A stretch of DNA of 64,000 bases. Origin: Rhizobium freirei PRF 81. GTDB lineage: Bacteria > Pseudomonadota > Alphaproteobacteria > Rhizobiales > Rhizobiaceae. The notes beneath the pieces are model-generated. The model did no database searches. It was not told the origin of the DNA and was given only the letters and a program-made list of their open reading frames with translations. Positions within the stretch are counted from its first letter, which is position 1; each line of letters begins with the position of its first letter. The translations under genes were made by a program, and so were the position numbers. This document shows positions 8,912-17,953 of this stretch, in pieces. Location of the stretch: the NCBI RefSeq assembly GCF_000359745.1, contig NZ_AQHN01000083.1, positions 62,001 to 126,000 on the forward strand. The letters are read 5' to 3'.

Positions 8912-9262
8912 ATGCATATGATGGATTGGAACGCCTATCGAAATCAGATTCTCGCCGGGGTTGGCGATGTGGCAAAGCTTTCGCCGGATACGGTGAAGGG
9001 CTACGTCCAGCTAAGCAATGCCAACGCCAAGGACGGCCATTTCGACGCGAAGATGCGTGAGTTGATCGCTCTTGCCGTCGCCGTCACTCTGCGCTGCGAC
9101 GGCTGTATCACGGTCCACACGGCCGCGGCCAAGAAGGCCGGCGCCACTACGAGTGAGATCGCCGAAGCGCTCGGCATCGCCGTGAGCGTCAACGCCGGCG
9201 CTGCTCTGGTCTACACGACCCGGACGCTTGACGCTTTCGCCGCTGCAGCTGAGCAGGGCTGA
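8912..9262 (+). CDS. Carboxymuconolactone decarboxylase / AhpD-like protein
   Basis: A 116-residue all-helical protein with the AhpD-type thiol motif: Glu50 and Cys62-x-x-Cys65-x-x-x-His69 (MRELIALA then RCDGCITVH). Members use the cysteine pair as a peroxide-reducing or disulphide relay; many hypothetical members sit in stress operons. The start ATG at 8912 has AAAGGAG eight bases upstream; the longer frame to 8666 is the shadow of the AraC gene. Transcribed away from the cupin-AraC regulator, which probably controls it. The redox role is inferred from the intact CxxC. Confidence 0.88.
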   Translation: MHMMDWNAYRNQILAGVGDVAKLSPDTVKGYVQLSNANAKDGHFDAKMRELIALAVAVTLRCDGCITVHTAAAKKAGATTSEIAEALGIAVSVNAGAALVYTTRTLDAFAAAAEQG

Positions 9263-9335
9263 ACGGGGTTTCTCGGGGTTCGATGGGATGCGGCGTCTGT
9301 GGCGGCGCACCCCGTTTCCAAAGGTTCCAAGATCG

Positions 9336-10466
9336 TCAGACGCCAAGCGTGTTGAGCCAGTCGCCAAACGTCGCTGTTTCTGTCATCCGTGGCAGATGTT
9401 CGGCCTTGTGTTCCCCCGTGTGCCTGCGGACCTCACTTGGGCTGTAGCCGAATTCATGGGTGAAGGCCCGGCTGAAATTGGCCGCCGATTCAAAGCCAAG
9501 CTCCTTTGCGATATCGGCTATCCTTTGACCGTTATCCAGATCGGCAAGTGCGGAACGCGCAGCCAGCAGCCGCTTTCTGCGGACATAGTTCAAAACGCCG
9601 CCCGATGCTTGGAACAGTTCATAGAGTCTGGTGCGTGAGATCGCCAGTTCGCGGCTCAATGCTTCGGGAGTTAGATCTGCCGATCCAAGATTATTCTGGA
9701 TAAAACGGCGAGCCTTGGTCATCAGTCCGATCTCGGAGCTATGATCGTCGCTTATGTGGCGATGCACGAACGGCGCGACGCTATTGAAAATCATCTCCTG
9801 AAGCTGGTTGCGCACACCGTGCAGATCGTCTCTCGTCATCCGGCCGAGGTTCTCTTCGAGAAAAGTGGTGTAGTTGGCCAGCAGCTCGACACGCGCGCCC
9901 CCGAGAACAACGTTGTTGCTTGAGCCGGGCAGTCCGCCGTGATCGGCAAAGAGATCGGCGGGTAGAATGAGGGTGACTGACTGTGCGCTTAAGGTACGGC
10001 CATAAAATGGGCAACCAAGCGTGCGGATCTCCATCATCCCCGGTTCGTTCTCGACAACGGTCCCATTGACGCTGGTCCAGGTCTTTCCGGTGCGCAAGAA
10101 CGTGATCTGCCAATGATCTATGGCGCTGAAACGTACCTTGTGCGGCGAGCGCTCATAGCGAAAGGCTGGCGTCTCCTGCTGGATAAAAAGCGCTCCTTCC
10201 AGGTTCCAGACGGTCTGATCTGCGGCAAAGCAATCACCAGCTCGATGGTTTTCTGGAAGATAGGCATCGATCAGCGGTCCCATACGCTCTTGCCATGCGG
10301 AAAATTGGTAGCCAGGGCTTGCATCCGAGGTGGAGAACGGCAAGGAGGCGAGCTTTGGCATGTTTATGTGAGCGTCACAGAGCGGAGCCTGCAAAATGCG
10401 GGGCCACCGGCGTCTTTCCACAAAGGTTGATTGCTCGGAGGAAACCTCGGTTTTGTTCCGCATCAT
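9336..10466 (-). CDS. AraC-family transcriptional regulator
   Basis: About 376 residues: an N-terminal AraC_binding_2-like domain (FSAWQERMGPLIDAYLPE, then ALFIQQETPAFRYERSP and GMMEIRTLGCPFYG) and a C-terminal AraC DNA-binding domain with both helix-turn-helices (LTPEALSRELAISRTRLYELFQ and IADIAKELGFESAANFSRAF). The ATG at 10466 follows a GAGGGG stretch; homologues commonly begin closer to MPKLASLPF, so the ATG at 10361 is an alternative. No target operon is obvious; the neighbouring plus-strand CMD gene ends 73 bases away, and upstream lies a gene-poor stretch. Confidence 0.85.
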   Translation of the reverse strand: MMRNKTEVSSEQSTFVERRRWPRILQAPLCDAHINMPKLASLPFSTSDASPGYQFSAWQERMGPLIDAYLPENHRAGDCFAADQTVWNLEGALFIQQETPAFRYERSPHKVRFSAIDHWQITFLRTGKTWTSVNGTVVENEPGMMEIRTLGCPFYGRTLSAQSVTLILPADLFADHGGLPGSSNNVVLGGARVELLANYTTFLEENLGRMTRDDLHGVRNQLQEMIFNSVAPFVHRHISDDHSSEIGLMTKARRFIQNNLGSADLTPEALSRELAISRTRLYELFQASGGVLNYVRRKRLLAARSALADLDNGQRIADIAKELGFESAANFSRAFTHEFGYSPSEVRRHTGEHKAEHLPRMTETATFGDWLNTLGV

Positions 10467-10975
10467 TCCGTTGGCCCCTCAACAAAGCAAGGCAGATTGC
10501 CGGGTGCAGTTCGCCGCGCGCTCGCTGCGGGCGAATAAGAGATCCGGATTCCACGCTGCCGAGCATTGAGGGTTAAAAATGCATCTCGCGCGGAGAAAGC
10601 TGGCCTCAAATGGCATCCTTGCTGTCGAAGTGTCGCAAAACAGCCCGAATTTGAGTCCATCCGACCGCTCGGATGCCGGCGGATGGACGTATAGGAAGCT
10701 GCGGCATCATATGTCGTGAAAAGAATTCCGGCTTGCGGTACGCATTGGTGGGCGAACCGAAAGAAGGCTGTGGATGCCTGATCGAAGGCACTGTGCAGCC
10801 GTCTAATATCGCGCCAAACTAATATTGCAGTGGGAAGCATCCTCGTGGATCCCAACCTAAAGCCTGAACGGAAAAAATTAGACGATTTCTTTAATATTTT
10901 CAAGATATCTAAAGAGGTCGTTTAAATATTTTGCGGCAGAATCGACGAAACGAAACCGAAAAGGAGAGTAAACTT
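10467..10975. other. Gene-poor intergenic stretch
   Basis: No gene can be supported. Open frames here lack domain-like composition and ribosome-binding sites. The last 150 bases (from about 10820) become AT-rich and presumably hold the promoter of the small secreted-protein gene at 10976. Confidence 0.5.
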
Positions 10976-11296
10976 ATGGGTTTGAACCAAGATTTTCGCA
11001 ATCTAAGTCTTTATAATCGTAAAATTGGAATTCTTATATCGTCAATGCTTTCGATTGCATCTTTGGTCTCTGTACCTTTGAATGCAAGTGCCGCCGAAAG
11101 TTCACATGTGAAGAGTAAGACTGTTCAGCTGTATATGAAGAAGTATGAGAAGAACAATGTTGTGTTCTATAGCGGAAGATCTCTTTCCAGAACGACTACT
11201 GTCTCTTCCGAAGATTACTTCAAAGGCTCACCCTACATTTGCACGCCGAGCGGGTTTGGAAGAACCTCGCATTGCCACAATCGCAGCGGGTTTTGA
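10976..11296 (+). CDS. Small secreted protein, unknown function
   Basis: A 106-residue protein with a signal peptide (hydrophobic IGILISSMLSIASLVSVPL, cleavage near NASAAES). The mature part is basic and Tyr/Ser-rich and ends in a two-cysteine motif, ICTPSGFGRTSHCHNRSGF, probably a disulphide loop. The start at 10976 has AAGGAG nine bases upstream. Codon use is more AT-rich than the neighbours. It is transcribed towards the DUF995 gene. No family was recognised; small exported proteins of this shape are common in rhizobia. Confidence 0.65.
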   Translation: MGLNQDFRNLSLYNRKIGILISSMLSIASLVSVPLNASAAESSHVKSKTVQLYMKKYEKNNVVFYSGRSLSRTTTVSSEDYFKGSPYICTPSGFGRTSHCHNRSGF

Positions 11297-11427
11297 TATG
11301 TTCGCAATGAACCCAAGCATTGCTGACAGCAAAGAATAGGGGCATTGCTCGGATGACGGTTCGACTGAACAAGTGGAACGTGGCCGCTCCGCCATCCTCG
11401 TAAGTGCCCCTATATAAGTATTTGACT

Positions 11428-11928
11428 TCAACCGGGCAGATGTGTGCGGACATGATCGCCCAGTCGCAGTTTCAGAATCTCGTCATCATGTTTCGTTGGA
11501 TTATGACGGAATACATACCACTTTCCGCCTGATGCTCGTTTCTGATAGATGATCCCAGCGTTCCTGCGATGCAGGAAGCAGGAAACATTAGGTGAAGCGC
11601 TCTTCTTGCTATACCAGATGGCGCTCATGCAGAGTCTGCCGCGATCGGTGGTGTACCAGGTGCCTTTCGCGTAAGATTTTTGGCCATGCGTGCGCGACCA
11701 AGCGGTAAAGCGGTTGTGATGGCGCGCAAAAAAGCCCGCACCATCCTTCCATATCCAGGAACGTCCTTCGTAGATTTTTCTCAAGTCCGTGGCGCTCATC
11801 GGATCTGCCTGATGGGCTGCGCGCACGGTCATTTTGTCGATTTGATGCTGCGTTGCCGCGTTCACGGTGCCGACCAGCGCGGACACCGTGAGCAAGGCAC
11901 TGATGACGACGACGCGCAACGAAGACAT
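11428..11928 (-). CDS. DUF995 exported protein (distal copy)
   Basis: A 166-residue protein with a signal peptide (cleavage near VNAATQ) and a DUF995-like body: LRKIYEGRSWIWKDGAG, RGRLCMSAIWY, IIYQKRASGGKWYVFRH. It is a clear paralogue of the protein at 12921-13463, sharing the W-DGAG, GRLC, IYQKR and W-VFRH blocks in the same order. The ATG at 11928 has GAGGAG upstream. Last gene of the polysaccharide operon, 30 bases after the GH26 gene. DUF995 proteins are alphaproteobacterial envelope proteins of unknown activity; a role in polysaccharide processing is inferred from position. Confidence 0.82.
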   Translation of the reverse strand: MSSLRVVVISALLTVSALVGTVNAATQHQIDKMTVRAAHQADPMSATDLRKIYEGRSWIWKDGAGFFARHHNRFTAWSRTHGQKSYAKGTWYTTDRGRLCMSAIWYSKKSASPNVSCFLHRRNAGIIYQKRASGGKWYVFRHNPTKHDDEILKLRLGDHVRTHLPG

Positions 11929-11958
11929 TTGTTTCTCCTCAACCTTCCGTCGCAATTG

Positions 11959-12903
11959 TCAGTTCAACAGGGGGCTGGCGACGCGCCAGTCCGGTCGGCC
12001 CAGGCCATACGGCCAAGGATAGACCTCGCGGTCGTTAAAGTAGACGACCGCTGTCAGGTCAGGGAATTCGGAATGCGGCTTGTTGGCTTCTTCGGCCCAT
12101 GCGTGAACATAGGCTTCGTTTCCCTGGTAGCCGAGTTCCGCGATCACGATGGGCTTCTTGAAGCGCTTGACGCGGTCGTAACCGGGCTTGGTTGCGTCCA
12201 CGAAGTTTGAATCATGCCCCAGCGTGCGCTGATCGAATGGCTGGTAGCCAAAGACCGACAACCCGACGACGTCGACAAACGAATCCCCGGGATAGTAGGC
12301 TTCAAGCCCGTCCTTCCCCATCGGAGACCACATATATTTTGCCGTAGGAAGGCTCTTGCGGCACACGGTGACGGCATGCTTATAGGCCTTCACATAGTCC
12401 TGGGGTGTCCAGTAGGCCCACGTAAACTGCCCGTTTTTCTCGTCCATTTCGTGAGCCCAGCGAATGGTGACGGGCTTATCAAGTTTGGCCACGGCCGAGC
12501 AGATCGCCGTCATGTTGGAATCGTAGCGCCCCTCCATGATTCCATTGAAGAGATCAGTTGGGGTGACGCGCCAGTTGCGCGCCCATGACCAGGGCTCGAT
12601 CGTGATCAGCAACGAACGCCCGCGCTTGTTGGCGTAGTCATTCGCCGTGCTCAGCGTTGATAGATCGACATCTTCCCAGGGCAGAAAGAGGTGCTCGATC
12701 TTGGGATTGGGGTCATTGGAAAAATCGCCGTTCGGGTCGTAGGCGCCACCCGGCAGCGATTGTGGTGTGATAATCGGCCTCTTGTCGTTGAAGAGAGGCC
12801 GGGTCGTGGTCTGCGTGGTGGTGCCATTGCTGGCGGCGTACACTCCTCCGCAAAGGACGCCAGTCGCAAGCAACGCCGTCGTTAGCTTTGATAGGGTTTT
12901 CAT
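11959..12903 (-). CDS. GH26-like exported glycoside hydrolase
   Basis: A 314-residue exported protein (signal with cleavage near YAASNG) whose body matches family GH26 (beta-mannanase/lichenase clan GH-A). The acid/base glutamate is visible in VTIRWAHEMDEKNG and the nucleophile glutamate in PIVIAELGYQG, with supporting aromatic residues (WAYWTPQDYVKAY). It should cleave a beta-linked glycan in the periplasm or outside. Start ATG at 12903 with GGAGG at good spacing. Embedded between two DUF995 genes downstream of a GT2 synthase, so it probably trims or releases the polymer made by that synthase. Confidence 0.82.
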   Translation of the reverse strand: MKTLSKLTTALLATGVLCGGVYAASNGTTTQTTTRPLFNDKRPIITPQSLPGGAYDPNGDFSNDPNPKIEHLFLPWEDVDLSTLSTANDYANKRGRSLLITIEPWSWARNWRVTPTDLFNGIMEGRYDSNMTAICSAVAKLDKPVTIRWAHEMDEKNGQFTWAYWTPQDYVKAYKHAVTVCRKSLPTAKYMWSPMGKDGLEAYYPGDSFVDVVGLSVFGYQPFDQRTLGHDSNFVDATKPGYDRVKRFKKPIVIAELGYQGNEAYVHAWAEEANKPHSEFPDLTAVVYFNDREVYPWPYGLGRPDWRVASPLLN

Positions 12904-12920
12904 CGGATTGCCTCCTTTCC

Positions 12921-13463
12921 TCATTCGGCCTTATGCACAGTCAAAACCGAGGCCTTCATGGCCTCCAGCCGCTGTGAGACCAGATCATCGGCGATCAACT
13001 TCGCCGCCTCATCGGTGTCTTTGGTGACGGGATGACGAAATACGAACCATGTCCCGCCAATCTCTCGTTTCTGATAGATCGTTCCACCCAGGATGCGATG
13101 CTCGAAGCAGGTCTGGGCCGGAAACTGGCCGTTTGCGGCGTGCCAGGTTGCGTCGAGACATAGGCGACCCGTATCGGTCACAGCCCAGCGCCCCTCGGCC
13201 CAGGACTGCCCGCTGCTTCCGTCGACCCAGGCGGAAAACCGCCGGTCTGTATCCTGCATTCGCCCTGCGCCGTCGGCCCAACGCCAGGTCTTGTCGCGAT
13301 AGAGCGTGTAAAGTTCGACCGCCGTCATGGGTCTTGCTCCGTCGGGCACCTTTTTGGCCGTCCCGGCGGTAGCCGCATTGCTCCCCGTCGCAAATCCAAG
13401 AACAACCGCAAATGCCAGCGATGTCGCGAGGGTGGTGGAGATCGTCTTCTTCAATGGCTTCAT
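12921..13463 (-). CDS. DUF995 exported protein (proximal copy)
   Basis: A 180-residue protein with signal peptide (cleavage near SNAATAG) and the DUF995 blocks LYTLYRDKTWRWADGAG, TGRLCLDATWH, TIYQKREIGGTWFVFRH. Paired cysteines (GRLC and TCFEH) could form a disulphide. Start at 13463 with GGGAGA upstream. It lies 96 bases after the GT2 synthase gene and 17 before the GH26 gene. Biochemical function unknown; paralogous to 11428-11928, so the operon carries two versions flanking the hydrolase. Confidence 0.85.
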   Translation of the reverse strand: MKPLKKTISTTLATSLAFAVVLGFATGSNAATAGTAKKVPDGARPMTAVELYTLYRDKTWRWADGAGRMQDTDRRFSAWVDGSSGQSWAEGRWAVTDTGRLCLDATWHAANGQFPAQTCFEHRILGGTIYQKREIGGTWFVFRHPVTKDTDEAAKLIADDLVSQRLEAMKASVLTVHKAE

Positions 13464-13559
13464 GTCATTTCTCCCGTAGTGTGGTTGGGATGAGCTTGTC
13501 GCCGTTCGGTTCCGAACCTGCTATTTTCATGCGCGTTTCCGCCAATAGCGTCCTTCCCG

Positions 13560-15401
13560 TCATGAACCTCTGTTATCCGTATCCTTCGCGAACCAGTTCA
13601 GATTGAGCACCAGCCTGTGTAGTCCGCGGCCGCCGTTACCGGCTCCGGCCACCGAAAAGCGCTCTTCGAACAGCACGTAGCCGTCTCTGTTCCAGGTCAA
13701 CGACTGAATTCCCTCAGGGCCGCGCTCGACCATGCCGGCGAAAGGCAGGACCATCAGAGCGAGCAGGCCGCTGGCGAGCGCCGGACGATAGAAGCGTTTA
13801 TTGGCGCTGACCGAGTTTTCGCGAGCATGCTGGATGATGATGACCAGCAGCAACAGCGTGTAGATGGCGGCGTTCATCGTTGCAAAGATGTAGAAGCCGC
13901 CAGCCTCACTTGCGTCGTTTACGGACAGCACCGGCACCATGGAGACCAGCGAAAGCATGGCATAGGGTGCAAGGACCCGGAGCGGTATCGGATCCACGTC
14001 GGAGGTGCCCTTTGGCGTGACGCGGAAATCCACGAAAGATCCCGTTGCCCAATCGCGAATGGCTGCGAAACCTCCCACAAGCGCCCAGGGCCAGCGGGCA
14101 AACAGGAACAATGTCATCTCCCAGCTCAGGATTTTGGCATCGAACGGTCTGAACGTGCGGGTGCTGCGCCAGCGATAGGCAAACAGTATCAACAGGACTG
14201 ATTGCGGCAGAAAGTGAACGAGGAACTCAGGGTAGGAAACATCAACGAAGGTCCTGCCCCGGGTAAGCGCGATCATGGGCAGAACGAACATCAGCGCCAT
14301 GAAGAGCGAAAAGAGGGAATACCACAGTTGAGAAAACAGGAACTGAGCCCTGAGGCGCAACGGCAGCCGTCCGATCAGCTGCGGCGTGTATTGCAGCAAG
14401 ACCATCATCAGGCTGCGCGACCATTGAAACTCCTGGGTGATGAGATCGGAAAAGGTGCGCGGACCGTCGCCGTGCGCAATCGCGTCGAGTGCATGAACGC
14501 CACGCCAACCATGCGCGTTCATCATGAGCGTGGTCGAGTGGTCTTCCGCCAGCTCGGGACCTAGCCCGCCAATGCTGCGCAGTGCCGTGGTGCGAACGGC
14601 ATAGTGCGAGCCGATGCAAAGCGGCGAGAGCCCGCTGTTGAAACCTGCCTGAAGCGATCCGTGCATGCTGGCCTCCGCATAAAGGCGGCCGCGCGCAGAC
14701 CAGCTTGTGGCGGCATTCTGGTCGCAGATGCTCGGCGCGGATACATAGCCGACCGCCGGATCTGCGAAGGGGCGTAGCATCTGGAAAAGATATCCTTGCT
14801 CGGGCACGTGATCGGCATCGAGCTGCACGACGAAGTCATAGCCTTCGTAGCCGTAGTGATCGTAGAAGAAGGCAAGATTGCCTTCCTTGCAGCGGGTGCG
14901 CCGCGGCCAGGTCTGGCGGTGATAGTCTTCGCGTCCCTTGCGGGTGGAAACCTTAACGCCATGTTTGCGGCACCAGTCCAGCGTCGAAGGTGACGGATCC
15001 TCATCTGCGAGCCAGGTATCATGCGGAACATCTTGCTCCAGCATGGCCCGCAATGTGCGGGCAACGACCGCAAAAGGCTCCGATGGCGCTTTCGTGACAA
15101 CCATGGCGACGCGGCTGCCGGCGGGTAGCCGCAACCGGCCATTCGGCTTTTGAGCACGAAAGAAGACGACGATGAAATAGGCCGGGATGATCGTCACCCA
15201 AGCGAGCACCAGGGTCAACAAGACCGAGCCGACAAGGTCGACATGGTGGGCGGGCGTAAACCACCAGCTCCAGAAATAGACGAGTGCCGCAAGCCACAGC
15301 GTGGCGCAAACCGCATATTCCGCGCGCTTGCGTCCCTCAAGGATCGGCGCCATCAACGCCTCGTCCCTCATCACCTGAGCTCGTGTCCGGATCGACGTCA
15401 T
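13560..15401 (-). CDS. Processive GT2 polysaccharide synthase (cellulose-synthase-like)
   Basis: A 613-residue inner-membrane glycosyltransferase. Two N-terminal membrane helices (about 28-48 and 54-82) precede the GT-A domain with DED (133-135), the UDP-binding DAD (195-197), the AEDH motif (285-288, TED position) and QEFQWSRS (323-330), a variant of the QxxRW motif of processive synthases. Five to seven helices follow, then a C-terminal tail. It should polymerise a beta-linked glycan and move it through the membrane. No PilZ domain is seen. Its ATG overlaps the galE stop by four bases (TGATG type). The chain could be a glucan, mannan or mixed polymer; the sequence does not decide. Confidence 0.87.
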   Translation of the reverse strand: MTSIRTRAQVMRDEALMAPILEGRKRAEYAVCATLWLAALVYFWSWWFTPAHHVDLVGSVLLTLVLAWVTIIPAYFIVVFFRAQKPNGRLRLPAGSRVAMVVTKAPSEPFAVVARTLRAMLEQDVPHDTWLADEDPSPSTLDWCRKHGVKVSTRKGREDYHRQTWPRRTRCKEGNLAFFYDHYGYEGYDFVVQLDADHVPEQGYLFQMLRPFADPAVGYVSAPSICDQNAATSWSARGRLYAEASMHGSLQAGFNSGLSPLCIGSHYAVRTTALRSIGGLGPELAEDHSTTLMMNAHGWRGVHALDAIAHGDGPRTFSDLITQEFQWSRSLMMVLLQYTPQLIGRLPLRLRAQFLFSQLWYSLFSLFMALMFVLPMIALTRGRTFVDVSYPEFLVHFLPQSVLLILFAYRWRSTRTFRPFDAKILSWEMTLFLFARWPWALVGGFAAIRDWATGSFVDFRVTPKGTSDVDPIPLRVLAPYAMLSLVSMVPVLSVNDASEAGGFYIFATMNAAIYTLLLLVIIIQHARENSVSANKRFYRPALASGLLALMVLPFAGMVERGPEGIQSLTWNRDGYVLFEERFSVAGAGNGGRGLHRLVLNLNWFAKDTDNRGS

Positions 15402-16384
15402 CCCCGCACCTCCAGTCCGAAGAAGGGAGCTGCGGTCCGGATGATCGTTTCGATATCCGAATGAACGGCATGGAAACCGAGTTTTTCGGCAGCAAGGTCA
15501 GACGCCGCATAGAGTGTAGGGGGATCGCCCGGGCGACGCACGCGCATGGCGACGGGGACCTGACGACCGCAGACGCGTTCGATCGCGCTTACGATCTCCT
15601 TGATCGACGTGCCGCGCCCGGTCCCCAGATTGACGGCAAGATTTTCGCCTCCCGCCAGCAGATATTCGACCGCCAGCACATGCGCCCTGGCAAGATCCGT
15701 TACGTGGATATAGTCGCGGACGCATGTGCCGTCCGGCGTGTCGTAATCGCTGCCATAGACGTCCAAAGTCTCGATCGAGCCACTGGTTGCCAGCAATGCG
15801 CGGGGAATGAGATGCGTCTCGGGATCGTGCCATTCGCCGAGTTCTTGTTCCGGATCGGCGCCCGAGGCGTTGAAATAGCGCAAAGCCACATAATGCAGCC
15901 CATAGGCGGCCGAATAGTCGGCAAGCATATGTTCTGCAATCAGCTTCGTCCTGCCATAGGGATTGATCGGCTGCGGCATCTCGCATTCGCGGATCGGCAG
16001 GCGGGTCGGAACTCCATAGATCGCGCAGCTCGATGAAAAGATCAGCTTGTCGGCTCCGGCGCTGCGGGATGCTTCCAACACGGATAGAGTGCCTCCGACA
16101 TTGTTGGCGTAATATTTTGCGGGCTTCTCGACGGATTCTCCGACATAGGCCGAGGCGGCAAAATGTATTATTGCGGCGGGCTGGTGGGTTTCGATCACGT
16201 CGGCAAGGCGCCGCGTGTCGAGAATATCCCCTTCTATGAAGGGCCCCCAGCGCACCGATGTCCGGTGCCCTGTCGACAGATTGTCATAGACGACCGGTTC
16301 GAACCCCTGTCTATGGAGGAGTTTCGCAGTGTGGCTGCCGATGAAACCGGCGCCACCCACGACGAGTATCTTTTGTCTGGTCAT
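15398..16384 (-). CDS. galE: UDP-glucose 4-epimerase
   Basis: A 328-residue extended short-chain dehydrogenase. The NAD-binding motif is GGAGFIGS, the catalytic triad region SSSCAIYG and YGRTK (Tyr-x-x-x-Lys), and the C-terminal RRPGDPP block is typical of GalE. It interconverts UDP-glucose and UDP-galactose in the cytoplasm, supplying the downstream synthase or another glycosyltransferase. ATG at 16384 overlaps the stop of the preceding gene (TGATG); a GTG one codon upstream is also possible. Overlaps the synthase gene by four bases, so the three sugar genes are translationally coupled. Confidence 0.9.
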   Translation of the reverse strand: MTRQKILVVGGAGFIGSHTAKLLHRQGFEPVVYDNLSTGHRTSVRWGPFIEGDILDTRRLADVIETHQPAAIIHFAASAYVGESVEKPAKYYANNVGGTLSVLEASRSAGADKLIFSSSCAIYGVPTRLPIRECEMPQPINPYGRTKLIAEHMLADYSAAYGLHYVALRYFNASGADPEQELGEWHDPETHLIPRALLATSGSIETLDVYGSDYDTPDGTCVRDYIHVTDLARAHVLAVEYLLAGGENLAVNLGTGRGTSIKEIVSAIERVCGRQVPVAMRVRRPGDPPTLYAASDLAAEKLGFHAVHSDIETIIRTAAPFFGLEVRG

Positions 16385-17397
16385 CACACAACCTCGAGAA
16401 GCTCGCTGTTGGGACGAACCAGCTGACGTTCAAAATAGGCGATAGTGGATTTCAGGCCCTCTGCCAGGGGGACCGATGGCTCCCATCCCAACTCCCGCTT
16501 TGCGCTCGAAATATCGGGCCGGCGTTGGCGCGGGTCGTCGATCGGCAAGGGTCTCTCGACGATCTTCGACGAGGACCCGGTCATGGCGATGATCTGCTCG
16601 GCAAGATCGCGCACGGTGAATTCGCCCGGATTTCCGAGATTGACAGGCGTATGGATGGACGTCTGGTTGCCCATCAATCGAATGAAGCCTTCAATCAGAT
16701 CGGTGACATAGCAGAACGAGCGCGTCTGAGATCCGTCGCCATAGACCGTGATGTCTTCGCCCTTGAGCGCCTGAACGATGAAATTGGAAATGACGCGGCC
16801 ATCGTCGGGACGCATGCGCGGTCCATAGGTGTTGAAGATGCGCGCAATCCTGATATCGACGCCGTGTTGAACGTGAAAATCGCGGAACAGCGTCTCGGCA
16901 GAGCGCTTGCCTTCATCGTAGCAGGAGCGGGGGCCGAAGGAATTGACATTGCCCCAGTAATTCTCCGGCTGCGGGTGCACCTGGGGATCCCCATAGATCT
17001 CCGAGGTCGAAGCCTGGAAAATGCGCGCTTGATGAAGCGTGGCGAGCTCCAGCAGATTGAGCGACCCGAAAACGCAGGTCTTCATCGTATGGATCGGATC
17101 TGCCTGATAATGCGGCGGTGAAGCCGGGCAGGCCAGATTGTAGATCTCGCTGACCGGCAGATCGAGCGACGCAATGATGTCGTGGCGGATAAAACTGAAC
17201 GTGTCGTAGCGGAGCAGATGCCTCAAATTATCCATCCGCCCAGTCGAGAAATCATCGACGCAAATGACTTCGTGACCGTCTTGCAAAAGTCGATCGCAAA
17301 GATGTGATCCAAGAAATCCTGCGCCTCCGGCAACAAGAATCGCACGCTTCTGTGTATTCTTCGGAGTTATGCTTGCAGATTTGAACACGATGCCCAT
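16384..17397 (-). CDS. UDP-glucuronate decarboxylase (UDP-xylose synthase)
   Basis: A 337-residue extended SDR. GGAGFLGSHLCDRLL binds NAD; the UXS hallmarks LACPASPPHYQADPI and STSEIYGDPQVHPQPE are present, followed by SCYDEGKR with the catalytic Tyr/Lys. It converts UDP-glucuronate to UDP-xylose. The open frame reaches 17475, but the ATG at 17397 has GGGAGGG at ideal spacing and is preferred. First gene of the polysaccharide operon, preceded by a 550-base AT-rich region. With GalE it implies xylose or galactose in the product or a linked glycan. Confidence 0.9.
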   Translation of the reverse strand: MGIVFKSASITPKNTQKRAILVAGGAGFLGSHLCDRLLQDGHEVICVDDFSTGRMDNLRHLLRYDTFSFIRHDIIASLDLPVSEIYNLACPASPPHYQADPIHTMKTCVFGSLNLLELATLHQARIFQASTSEIYGDPQVHPQPENYWGNVNSFGPRSCYDEGKRSAETLFRDFHVQHGVDIRIARIFNTYGPRMRPDDGRVISNFIVQALKGEDITVYGDGSQTRSFCYVTDLIEGFIRLMGNQTSIHTPVNLGNPGEFTVRDLAEQIIAMTGSSSKIVERPLPIDDPRQRRPDISSAKRELGWEPSVPLAEGLKSTIAYFERQLVRPNSELLEVV

Positions 17398-17953
17398 CAA
17401 ACCCTCCCGGAAATCTAAACACGCAGCCGAGCATGCAAGGAAAACAGAACTTCTGTCCTTGTATGAGGCGTTCACAAATTGGAATTATTTCTGCAACTTG
17501 GATTTCAGTTTACTAATATTTAACTATGCTGTCGTTATCAGGGAATTCGGACTCTTTACATTCTGTCCATTTTTGTATCTCGAATTTTGATTCGCATGAC
17601 GGCGAAGAAATCCAATGTAAATCTTTGTTTATACTGAAATCTTTGCGTTCAATCGGGAACATATTCTTTAAGGCTTTAGTCTAATTTTACATATTCTGGT
17701 TTTGAATATAATATATCCCCGCCTGGTGGAAAAACGCACGAGGCTTGAGAGACGGCCGATGACGACCGAGTTCACGCAAACGGACATGCCGCGCTGAGTG
17801 CTGGCGGACTTATCCACAGATTTTGCGTGCGGATCGCTAATCTTGCCGCTTCGATCTCGATTTTATTGAAGCGCCTGGTCAAACGGGTGTCCGGCAGTTC
17901 TGCGCATCGTCCAACGCAGAACTTTCTCCCAGTCCGATAATGAACAGCTATTG
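17398..17953. other. Long AT-rich promoter region of the polysaccharide operon
   Basis: No gene is supported. From about 17470 to 17720 the sequence is far more AT-rich than the rest of the window, with runs such as TTTACTAATATTTAAC and GAATATAATATATCC. Such regions in rhizobia attract silencers of the Ros/MucR zinc-finger type, which control exopolysaccharide genes; that is inference. The 3' end of the STAS gene lies at 17954. Confidence 0.55.

Noticed and set aside
10463..10903. 146-codon minus-strand frame upstream of the AraC gene
   Set aside because: Biased composition and no start signal; overlaps the AraC start.
17369..17590. 73-codon plus-strand frame in the AT-rich region
   Set aside because: Begins within the UDP-glucuronate decarboxylase gene and has no ribosome-binding site.
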